The translations under genes and the position numbers were made by a program. Positions 1 to 7,822 of a DNA stretch of 64,000 bases are shown here, one piece after another. The notes below the pieces were generated by a model. That model saw only the letters and a program-made list of their open reading frames with translations. It was not told where the DNA came from and ran no database searches. Positions within the stretch are counted from its first letter, which is position 1. Every line of letters starts with the position of its first letter. Source of the DNA: Undibacterium cyanobacteriorum (GTDB lineage: Bacteria > Pseudomonadota > Gammaproteobacteria > Burkholderiales > Burkholderiaceae_D); the NCBI RefSeq assembly GCF_031326225.1, contig NZ_CP133720.1:2604001-2668000 (forward strand), given 5' to 3'.

Positions 1-129
1 AATTCCCTGCGTTGGCGCCTGAATCGGGAATGCACGAACGGGACTGACGTCGTAATGATGATTGCCATCGGCATCGGTGAGCACCAGCTTACGGAATTGA
101 TCGCGTTGTAATTCAAATGCTGTTGTCAT
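1..129 (-). CDS. DUF1854 family protein, cyanophycin-associated (N-terminal part only)
   Basis: Only the first 43 codons are present; the gene continues past the left edge. The start ATG is at 129-127 and the protein begins MTTAFELQRDQFRKLVLTDA. Only 2 bases separate it from the stop of the ABC transporter gene upstream, so the two are surely co-transcribed. The N-terminus (a short polar segment giving the ligand DADGNHHYDVSPVRAFP) fits the small DUF1854 proteins that occur beside cyanophycin synthetase genes in betaproteobacteria; that link is recalled family knowledge. The biochemical role is unknown. The cyanophycin synthetase genes that start at 2819 support the assignment. Confidence 0.7.
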   Translation of the reverse strand, partial: MTTAFELQRDQFRKLVLTDADGNHHYDVSPVRAFPIQAPTQGI

Positions 130-131
130 GC

Positions 132-2372
132 TTATTCTCCTGCCACCGCTGCCGCAGCTTCATTACGAGCTTGCGCTTCATACAAACGGAAATACGCGCC
201 CTCTTTCGCCATCAGTTCATCGTGACTACCGACTTCCACCACTTCGCCGCGATCCAAGACGACCAAGCGATCCGCTTTATGCAAAGTCGACAAGCGATGC
301 GCAATCGCAATCGTCGTACGGCCTTGAACCAAATTATCGAGTGCTTTTTGAATTTCTTTTTCGGTCTCAGAATCGACTGACGCGGTTGCTTCATCCATGA
401 TGAGAATGCGTGGATCAATCAACAAAGCGCGTGCGATAGAAATCCTTTGGCGTTCGCCGCCCGACAAGCCTTGTCCACGTTCACCGACCATGGAATCGTA
501 ACCTTGCGGCAAGCGTAAAATGAATTCGTGGGCATGTGCGGCGCGTGCAGCAGCGATGATTTCCTCACGAGTCGCATGCGGTTTGCCATAAGCGATATTG
601 TCAGCAATCGTACCGAAGAATAAGAACGGCTCTTGCAAGACCAAGCCTATTTGGCTGCGATATTGCGACACCGGATACGAACGAATATCGACGCCATCCA
701 GCAAAATCGCACCTTCTGCCACATCATAGAAGCGGCAAATCAAGTTAACCAAAGTACTCTTGCCAGAACCACTATGTCCTACCAAGCCTATCATCTCACC
801 AGGTTGGACACTCAAACTGATGCCACGATTGACAGCGCGATTACCATAACGGAAGCCCACTTCACGCAATTCGATTTGACCTTTGACTTCTTTAATCTGC
901 ACCGGATTTTGTGGTTCAGGCACGCTAGAAACATGATCCAAAATATCGAAAATACGTTTCGCCGCCGATGCTGATTTTTGCGTCACGGATACGATGCGAC
1001 TCATCGAATCAATACGGCCGTAGAAGTTGCTGATGAAGGCAACGGCCGCCACCAAAGCACCAACCGTAATTTCCTCGTGCGCAATTTGCCAGATACCAAA
1101 TACCCAAACGACCAGAATACCCAAGTCGGTCAAGAAAGAAACCGTTGGCGAGAACAAGGACCACACCTTATTCAACTTATCATTGACCGCCAGATTATTT
1201 TTATTCGCTGTACGGAAACGGGTCGCTTCGCGTTGCTCTTGCGCGAAAGCTTTCACCACACGGATACCAGGTATGGTGTCAGCCAAGACATTCGTCAACT
1301 CGCCCCATACGCGGTCAATTTTCTCGAAACCAGTACGCAATTTGTCGCGCACCAAATGAATCGCCCAAGCGATCAGCGGCAAAGGCAATAGAGTCACCAA
1401 AGCCAACTTCGTATTGATTTGCAAGAGGAACGCCGCGGTCATAAAAAACATCAGCACGTCGGTCGCAAAATCCAGCAAATGCAAGGACAAATAGACGCAA
1501 ATCCGATCACTCTCACTACCGATCCGCGACATCAAGTCACCGGTGCGTTTATTTCCAAAATACTCGAGCGAAAGTTTCAATAAATGTTCATACGTTGCTG
1601 TACGTAGATCGGCACCGATACGTTCAGATACCAAGGCCAAAATATAGGTTTTGCCCCAACTTAAGAGCCAAGCCAGCACCGCCGCGCCCAATAAGCCGCC
1701 GATATAAGTCGCGACCAATGAAACTTCAACATGCTGACCACTTTGAAATGGAATCAACACTTCATCCGTCAAAGGCTTGGTGAGATAGCGCGGAATCATA
1801 TGTGACGCCGTGCCCAACAACATCAATGTGAAGCCGATCGCTAGCTGGAAACGATAAGGACGAGCGAAACGCCACAAGCGGAAAAGAGTCCAGGTCGATG
1901 GCGGTGTATGAACTACCTTGGTACAAACCGGACACTCTTCTTGATCAGGTTCTAAAATTGCCTTGCAACTCGGACAGGTATTTTGCTCAACTTTTGGCGC
2001 TGGCTTGCCAGTCACCACTTCTTCCAAGCGTTCTTTGAAACCATCCATCAAACGAATGATCAACAGATTCTGCCCCAAGGTAAAACGCCAGTGCGCGAGC
2101 AAGCCGTCGGCATTCGACAGTTCCAAATGCCCTACGCCAGCGTGATCATGATGACGCATTTGCAAACCGTCTTGATAGTCCCAAGTCTGCCATGTGGCTA
2201 CATCAGGTGAGCGTGCCATTAAACGTTGATTGGTGACGACAATCACCCCTGAGCGAAATTGCAATCGCGCATCGAGATCAGTTTCTACAATATGGAGTAC
2301 CGTTTCGTTTTCCCGAAGTTGCGCCTGAATTTGTTCAGACCAAGTTGGCACCAGCGTGACGGAAGTTGTCAT
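132..2372 (-). CDS. ABC transporter, fused permease-ATPase with N-terminal zinc ribbon, cyanophycin-associated
   Basis: A 746-residue half-transporter. Residues 1-125 form a soluble domain of unknown fold. Residues 133-150 carry two CxxC pairs (CPSC and CPVC), a probable zinc ribbon. A six-helix exporter-type membrane domain follows (about 165-450), then an ATPase domain with Walker A GHSGSGKST (about 530), signature LSGGERQ (about 634), Walker B LIMDEA (about 654) and an H-loop histidine (IAHRLST). The frame is open upstream to 2486, but the start at 2372 (MTTSVTLVP) is preferred: GAGG lies 12 bases upstream and the added residues look non-coding. It is divergent from the cyanophycin synthetase genes and overlaps nothing. 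The substrate is unknown; export of a peptide or polymer-related compound is inference. Lipid A exporter-type function is the alternative, but the zinc-ribbon extension and context argue against it. Confidence 0.85.
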   Translation of the reverse strand: MTTSVTLVPTWSEQIQAQLRENETVLHIVETDLDARLQFRSGVIVVTNQRLMARSPDVATWQTWDYQDGLQMRHHDHAGVGHLELSNADGLLAHWRFTLGQNLLIIRLMDGFKERLEEVVTGKPAPKVEQNTCPSCKAILEPDQEECPVCTKVVHTPPSTWTLFRLWRFARPYRFQLAIGFTLMLLGTASHMIPRYLTKPLTDEVLIPFQSGQHVEVSLVATYIGGLLGAAVLAWLLSWGKTYILALVSERIGADLRTATYEHLLKLSLEYFGNKRTGDLMSRIGSESDRICVYLSLHLLDFATDVLMFFMTAAFLLQINTKLALVTLLPLPLIAWAIHLVRDKLRTGFEKIDRVWGELTNVLADTIPGIRVVKAFAQEQREATRFRTANKNNLAVNDKLNKVWSLFSPTVSFLTDLGILVVWVFGIWQIAHEEITVGALVAAVAFISNFYGRIDSMSRIVSVTQKSASAAKRIFDILDHVSSVPEPQNPVQIKEVKGQIELREVGFRYGNRAVNRGISLSVQPGEMIGLVGHSGSGKSTLVNLICRFYDVAEGAILLDGVDIRSYPVSQYRSQIGLVLQEPFLFFGTIADNIAYGKPHATREEIIAAARAAHAHEFILRLPQGYDSMVGERGQGLSGGERQRISIARALLIDPRILIMDEATASVDSETEKEIQKALDNLVQGRTTIAIAHRLSTLHKADRLVVLDRGEVVEVGSHDELMAKEGAYFRLYEAQARNEAAAAVAGE

Positions 2373-2818
2373 TAGTATGTTGATCCTCAATGGAAGTAAG
2401 CAGCGCTCGCTACAGAAACTTGTTAGCGTCGGCGCCACAAATAAAAGGCGGTCAATGGCAGAAAAGTGATGTTCTACGACCGACATTTCATTGCCAAAAA
2501 ATTACAAATTGCAAGGAGTTTGCATCAAGCTCTATGACTGAATGCACAATTTACGGTATTCTGTCGAAAGAGAAACAAAATCCTTGCGATCATCTGACCT
2601 TGCACTTGCGCTCAAGTATACCAGCAAGACAATGCCAGACGATTTCAATTTTGTGTCCATTAACGCACATGTCAGCCTATCGATGACATACGCGTTAATA
2701 GACTTAGTGCCCGCCAAAATAGTTGGAAACCTTCAGCAGATCTGATGTTTCGAGTGAAGGCAAGGCACTTTCGATGCAAAATAGCAAGAATAAAATTCAA
2801 TAAATACAGACATTATTC
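2373..2818. other. divergent intergenic region between the ABC transporter and cphA'
   Basis: 446 bases between two divergent starts, so it must hold the promoters of both cyanophycin operons. No convincing ORF. Its one clear structure is the long inverted repeat at 2659-2699, about 120 bases before cphA'. The 30 bases before the cphA' ATG are AT-rich and show no obvious Shine-Dalgarno sequence. I could not assign a -35/-10 pair with confidence. Confidence 0.6.
2659..2699. promoter_or_regulatory. 16-bp imperfect inverted repeat, candidate operator
   Basis: Left arm ATTAACGCACATGTCA (2659-2674), 9-base spacer, right arm TGACATACGCGTTAAT (2684-2699); 14 of 16 positions pair. No T-run follows, so it is not an intrinsic terminator. 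Its place in the divergent promoter region suggests a dimeric regulator site or a leader hairpin. No regulator gene is adjacent, so the binding protein is unknown. Confidence 0.5.
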
Positions 2819-4999
2819 ATGACGACAAAAAAGAGAGAGATTACGCCGCTACGTATTAACCATCTTCGCGGTCCTAATATTTGGACATATCGTCCAGTCA
2901 TTGAAGTTGTGCTCGACATTGGTGAATTCGAGGAACTTCCGTCTAATAAACTTCCCGGTCTGTATGAAAGATTGACCTCTGCCCTGCCCGGCTTGGCGCT
3001 TCACCGTTGTGGCGTAGGTGAACCCGGTGGTTTTTTAGAACGCCTGAAAGAAGGCACTTGGGTTGGTCACATCCTCGAACACGTGGTACTAGAAATCCAA
3101 AATCTCGCCGGCATGAAAACCGGTTTCGGTCAAACGCGCTCGACCCATATCGACGGCGTGTACAAAATGGCTTTCCGTACTCGTCAAGAACAAGTCGGAC
3201 GTGCGGCCTTGAACGTTGCTCGTGAACTGTTGATGGCCTGCATCGATGATAAGCACTTCGATCTCGCCGCTCAGATCACAGAATTACAAGACATGGTCGA
3301 CTCACTTTGCCTCGGCCCAAGTACTGGCCACATTGTGGATGCCGCAACCGATCGCAAAATTCCATCTATCCGTTTAACCGAAGGCAATTTGGTGCAGCTA
3401 GGTCATGGCTGCGCTCAACGTCGCATTTGGACTGCTGAAACTGATCGTACAAGCGCGATTGCTGAAAGTATCGCTAGCGACAAAGACATGACGAAGTCAC
3501 TGCTGAAAGCCTGTGGCGTCCCAGTTCCGGAGGGAACTTTGGTACGCAGTGCCGATGAAGCATGGGAAGAAGCCCAAGATATTGGCTCTCCGGTCGTCAT
3601 CAAACCTTACGACGGCAATCATGGCCGTGGCGTGACCTTGAATCTAACAGGTCAAGAAGAGATTCGCGAAGCGTATGACCTCGCCGTGCGCAAAGGTGAG
3701 AGCAAGAGCGTGATTGTTGAGCGTTACATCACAGGTAATGAACACCGCCTTTTGATCGTCGGAGACAAACTAGTTGCCGCCGCAAAAGGTGATTCTTTGT
3801 GGATTACTGGTGATGGTAAATCGACGGTAAAACAATTGGTCGACGCACAAATTAATATCGACCCCCGCCGTGGCATGACTGAAGAGTTCCCGCTGAGCTT
3901 GGTGCAACCAGACGTCAGCGCCGAGATCATTTTAGAATTGAAACGCCAAGGCATGACGCATGAGTCCATCCCACAAGATGGTCAAAAAGTCCTGATTCAA
4001 ATTAATGGTAATGTCGCAATCGACGTTACCGACGAAGTTCACCCTGAGAACGCCCGCCTCGCCGCGCTCGCCACTCGCATCGTTGGCTTAGACATCGCCG
4101 GGATCGACCTCGTCTGCGATGACATCACACGTCCACTGCAAGAACAAGGCGGTGCGATTATTGAAGTCAACGCCAGCCCTGGACTGTTGTCGCACTTAAA
4201 ACCCGCCGAAGGAAAACCACGTGATATCGGCTCTGCCATCATCAAACATTTGTTCGGCGAAAAGGATAACGGCCGCATTCCTATCGTTGGCATTAGTGGC
4301 AGCAAAGGCACCAGCTTGATTGCTCGTTTGATTGGCAGCATGCTCAGCATGAGTGGTCAGTATTCTGGCGTGTCTTGCGCCGATGGCCTCTATCTTGATC
4401 AAAGACAAGTCGTCAAAACTGATTGCACGCGTTGGGACGCCGGCCAACGTCTACTCTTAAATCGCAATGTACAAGCAGCCGTCTTCGAATCCAATGCAAA
4501 AGGCATACTAAACGACGGCTTGCCCTATGACCGCTGCAAGGTTGGTGTTGTCACCGATTTCGATGGTCATGCTGAGCTTGGTGAACACTACATCACCGAA
4601 GCCGATCAAATGTTCAAAGTCATGCGCACCCAAATTGACGTCGTGCTCGACAATGGCTTCGCCGTGATTAACGCTGCGATTGATTGTGCCGGCGAATTGG
4701 CCGAATTGTGCGATGGCGAAGTGATTTACTACGGCATTACTACGCACAGCGGCTCCATGGCAAAACATTTGCAGCAAGGTAAACGCGCAGTCTATCTAAA
4801 GGATGACAACATCATCTTGGGCATGGGTGTACACGAAACCACATTAATGAGTTTGCACAGTCTCAAGCCTGCCAAAGTTGAACAACCGGAAGCCGTTTTG
4901 GCGGCGGTGGCGGCAGCTTGGGCGATGGGCATCAGTGCAGATTTGATCGGTGCGGCTTTGCGTAATTTCGATTCCGCACCACCGAAAAAACTGTACTAA
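2819..4999 (+). CDS. cphA': short cyanophycin synthetase paralogue (CphA'-type)
   Basis: 726 residues, clearly homologous to the downstream CphA from the N-terminus (HLRGPNIWTY against ALRGPNLWTH) through the ATP-grasp domain (KPYDGNHGRGV, 262-272) into the Mur-ligase-like domain. Two things differ. The Mur-type P-loop GTNGKTT of CphA is replaced by GSKGTSL (494-500), so the P-loop lysine is a threonine. The protein also ends just before the C-terminal ligase segment that in CphA contains DYGHNPDA. Family knowledge: in CphA the ATP-grasp half adds aspartate and the Mur-like half adds arginine, each using ATP. The ATP-grasp site looks intact here and the arginine-adding site looks dead. It may be a partner subunit of CphA, or an enzyme using preformed beta-Asp-Arg dipeptide like cyanobacterial CphA2; neither is proven. 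First gene of a pair with cphA, 125-base gap. Confidence 0.88.
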   Translation: MTTKKREITPLRINHLRGPNIWTYRPVIEVVLDIGEFEELPSNKLPGLYERLTSALPGLALHRCGVGEPGGFLERLKEGTWVGHILEHVVLEIQNLAGMKTGFGQTRSTHIDGVYKMAFRTRQEQVGRAALNVARELLMACIDDKHFDLAAQITELQDMVDSLCLGPSTGHIVDAATDRKIPSIRLTEGNLVQLGHGCAQRRIWTAETDRTSAIAESIASDKDMTKSLLKACGVPVPEGTLVRSADEAWEEAQDIGSPVVIKPYDGNHGRGVTLNLTGQEEIREAYDLAVRKGESKSVIVERYITGNEHRLLIVGDKLVAAAKGDSLWITGDGKSTVKQLVDAQINIDPRRGMTEEFPLSLVQPDVSAEIILELKRQGMTHESIPQDGQKVLIQINGNVAIDVTDEVHPENARLAALATRIVGLDIAGIDLVCDDITRPLQEQGGAIIEVNASPGLLSHLKPAEGKPRDIGSAIIKHLFGEKDNGRIPIVGISGSKGTSLIARLIGSMLSMSGQYSGVSCADGLYLDQRQVVKTDCTRWDAGQRLLLNRNVQAAVFESNAKGILNDGLPYDRCKVGVVTDFDGHAELGEHYITEADQMFKVMRTQIDVVLDNGFAVINAAIDCAGELAELCDGEVIYYGITTHSGSMAKHLQQGKRAVYLKDDNIILGMGVHETTLMSLHSLKPAKVEQPEAVLAAVAAAWAMGISADLIGAALRNFDSAPPKKLY

Positions 5000-5124
5000 G
5001 ACCACGCACATCTTACTTGAACTGTACTTAAATTGTACTGAATAAGCCCGAAGCCGACGACGGCACGAGCATCGAATATCGCGACAATCATCGCCACAGA
5101 AGCTACGAGATAGGATTAAGTTTT

Positions 5125-7707
5125 ATGGAAGTATCACGCATCAGAGCCCTTCGCGGACCAAATCTCTGGACTCATCACACTGCAGTGGAAGCGATTGTTC
5201 GCTGCCAAGCCAACGAATTATCTATCGTCGAGATCCCAGAATTTGAAGCACGCTTACGAGCGCTCTTTCCTGAAATTGGCCCTTTGCAGGCGACTGGCCA
5301 TGACGATGCCATTCCTCTTGCGCGCGTCTTCGAACTGGCAACGCTGGCCTTGCAAGCGCAAGCTGGTTGCCCGGTGACCTTTAGCCGCACCACGCCGACC
5401 TTAGAAGATGGCGTATTTCAAGTTGTTGTCGAATATTCAGAAGAAGATGTCGGCCGTTTGGCATTGGAACTCGCGGAAAAATTGGTTAACGCTGCACTGT
5501 CGAACACCAGCTTTGATTTAGCAGCAGCCCTCCATGAGCTGCGTGAATTGGACGAAGACTTACGCTTAGGCCCTTCAACTGGCTCTATCGTCTATGCGGC
5601 TGTAGCGCGCAACATCCCCTATCGTCGCCTGACTAGCGGAAGTTTGGTCACTTTCGGCTGGGGCAGCAAACAACGCAAGATTCAAGCTGCCGAAATGGAC
5701 GGCACCAGTGCCATTGCTGAAGCGATCGCGCAAGACAAAGAGCTCACAAAGAAATTATTAGATGCCGCTGGCGTTCCAGTGCCACTCGGTCGCACTGCTT
5801 TAAATGCCGAAGACGCATGGGCAATCGCCCAAGAAATCGGTTTACCTGTGGTCGTCAAACCAAAGGATGGCAACCAAGGTAAAGGCGTGACCGTCAACGT
5901 CACGACCCGTGAGCAACTCGACGCCGCCTACGTCGCCGCCTCTGAATTCCGCGATGACATTTTGGTCGAACGCTACTTACCTGGCAACGACTTCCGTTTG
6001 CTGGTGGTTGGCAACAAACTGGTTGCCGCAGCGCGCCGCGACCCACCTCAAGTGGTCGGCGATGGCACCCACTCAGTGCGTGAGTTGGTCGAACAAGTCA
6101 ACAAAGATCCTCGTCGCGGCAGTGGACATGCCACGTCCTTAACCAAGATTCGTTTCGACGACATCGCCTTGGCGAGTTTAGCGAAGCAAGGTTACGACGC
6201 TGACTCCGTCCCTACCAAAGGAACCCGTGTCATCTTGCGTAACAATGCCAATCTCTCCACCGGTGGCTCCGCCACTGATGTGACCGATGACGTTCACCCA
6301 GAAGTGGCCGCCCGCGCTGTCGCTGCTGCGCAAATGGTCGGACTCGAAATTTGCGGTGTCGACTTGGTGGCCGACAGCGTCTTGAAACCCATTGAAGAAC
6401 AAAATGGTGGCATTGTCGAAGTCAATGCCGCACCTGGCTTGCGCATGCATCTATCTCCATCGTTCGGCAAAGGCCGTGCGGTTGGTGAAGCCATCGTTGC
6501 TGCGATGTTCGCCGATGGTGAAGATGGACGTATTCCGATTATTGCCGTCACTGGCACCAACGGCAAAACCACAACAGTACGTTTAATTTCACACTTGCTA
6601 GCCTCAAGCGGTTTGCGCGTCGGTATGACCAATACCGATGGCGTGTACGTCGAAGGACGTCAAATCGATAGCGGCGACTGTAGCGGCCCACGTAGTGCTC
6701 GTAATGTGCTGTCTCATCCGGACGTGGATGCAGCCGTATTTGAAACTGCGCGCGGCGGCGTTTTGCGTGAAGGTTTAGCTTATGATCGTTGTAAAGTCGC
6801 GGTCGTGACCAATATCGGCACAGGTGACCACTTAGGTTTGAATTACATCACGACTGTCGAAGATCTGGCAGTCTTAAAGCGCGTGATTGTACAAAACGTG
6901 GCAGACAATGGTGTCGCAGTCTTAAACGCAGCAGATCCTATCGTTGCAGGCATGGCAAAAAATTGTACGGGCGCTGTCACTTTCTTCGCCGCCGATTCTA
7001 ACCTACCGGTGATGGCAGCACATCGCGTCAAAGGCCATCGCGTTGTCTTCATCGAAGATGGTGACTTGGTCGCAGTCGAAGGTAAATTGATGCAACGTAT
7101 TCCTTTGACCGACATCCCTATCACACGCAATGGCAGCATTGGCTTCCAAGTTGAAAATGTGATGGCATCAGTGGCTGCAGCATGGGGTATTAATTTGAGC
7201 TGGGATGCGATTCGCAAGGGTCTCAAAACCTTCATGAACGATAGCGACAATGCGCCAGGCCGTTTCAATGTTTTCGATTATCGCGGCGCGACATTAATTG
7301 CCGATTACGGTCATAATCCAGACGCAATTACTGCCTTGGTACAAGCTGTCGATAGCATGCCAGGCAATCGTCGTACCGTGGTGATTAGTGGTGCCGGTGA
7401 TCGCCGCGATCAAGACATTCGTCAACAAACAGAAATCCTTGGTAAAGCTTTCGATCAAGTCATCTTGTATCAAGACCAATGCCAACGCGGTCGTGCCGAT
7501 GGCGAAGTGGTTGCCCTACTCCGCTCTGGTTTAGAAGGCGCACCACGAACATCGAATATCAAGGAAATCAATGGCGAATTCATCGCAATCGACACTGCCT
7601 TGGCTTCATTGAATCCGGGTGATCTGTGTTTGATTTTGATCGATCAGGTGGAAGAATCTCTGGTGCATATCGCAAAGCGTATTGAAGAATCTAAGGCAAG
7701 TGCATAA
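5125..7707 (+). CDS. cphA: cyanophycin synthetase
   Basis: 860 residues, full family length. It makes multi-L-arginyl-poly-L-aspartate (cyanophycin), a cytoplasmic nitrogen and carbon store, from Asp, Arg and ATP. An N-terminal family-specific domain (1-160) is followed by an ATP-grasp domain (KPKDGNQGKGV starting at K245) and a Mur-ligase-like domain with an intact P-loop GTNGKTT (477-483, lysine 481) and the C-terminal ligase motif DYGHNPDA (727-734). The ATG follows an AGGA about 11 bases upstream. It lies 125 bases after cphA' and is followed by a strong hairpin terminator, so the pair probably forms one transcript. All key motifs are present, so it should be active on its own. Confidence 0.96.
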   Translation: MEVSRIRALRGPNLWTHHTAVEAIVRCQANELSIVEIPEFEARLRALFPEIGPLQATGHDDAIPLARVFELATLALQAQAGCPVTFSRTTPTLEDGVFQVVVEYSEEDVGRLALELAEKLVNAALSNTSFDLAAALHELRELDEDLRLGPSTGSIVYAAVARNIPYRRLTSGSLVTFGWGSKQRKIQAAEMDGTSAIAEAIAQDKELTKKLLDAAGVPVPLGRTALNAEDAWAIAQEIGLPVVVKPKDGNQGKGVTVNVTTREQLDAAYVAASEFRDDILVERYLPGNDFRLLVVGNKLVAAARRDPPQVVGDGTHSVRELVEQVNKDPRRGSGHATSLTKIRFDDIALASLAKQGYDADSVPTKGTRVILRNNANLSTGGSATDVTDDVHPEVAARAVAAAQMVGLEICGVDLVADSVLKPIEEQNGGIVEVNAAPGLRMHLSPSFGKGRAVGEAIVAAMFADGEDGRIPIIAVTGTNGKTTTVRLISHLLASSGLRVGMTNTDGVYVEGRQIDSGDCSGPRSARNVLSHPDVDAAVFETARGGVLREGLAYDRCKVAVVTNIGTGDHLGLNYITTVEDLAVLKRVIVQNVADNGVAVLNAADPIVAGMAKNCTGAVTFFAADSNLPVMAAHRVKGHRVVFIEDGDLVAVEGKLMQRIPLTDIPITRNGSIGFQVENVMASVAAAWGINLSWDAIRKGLKTFMNDSDNAPGRFNVFDYRGATLIADYGHNPDAITALVQAVDSMPGNRRTVVISGAGDRRDQDIRQQTEILGKAFDQVILYQDQCQRGRADGEVVALLRSGLEGAPRTSNIKEINGEFIAIDTALASLNPGDLCLILIDQVEESLVHIAKRIEESKASA

Positions 7708-7729
7708 ACGATAAAGCACCCAAAACAAG

Positions 7730-7762
7730 AAGAGCTGACTCTCACGAGATCAGCTCTTTTTT
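7730..7762 (+). terminator. rho-independent terminator after cphA
   Basis: Stem AAGAGCTGA (7730-7738) pairs with TCAGCTCTT (7750-7758) around an 11-base loop, running into six Ts. It closes the cphA'-cphA transcript and may also catch transcription from convergent uvrB. Confidence 0.9.
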
Positions 7763-7822
7763 CTTTACCCTCGAACGAGGCATCACACCAGTAACCTTCC
7801 GTTCCTACGTTCTCTATCTACC

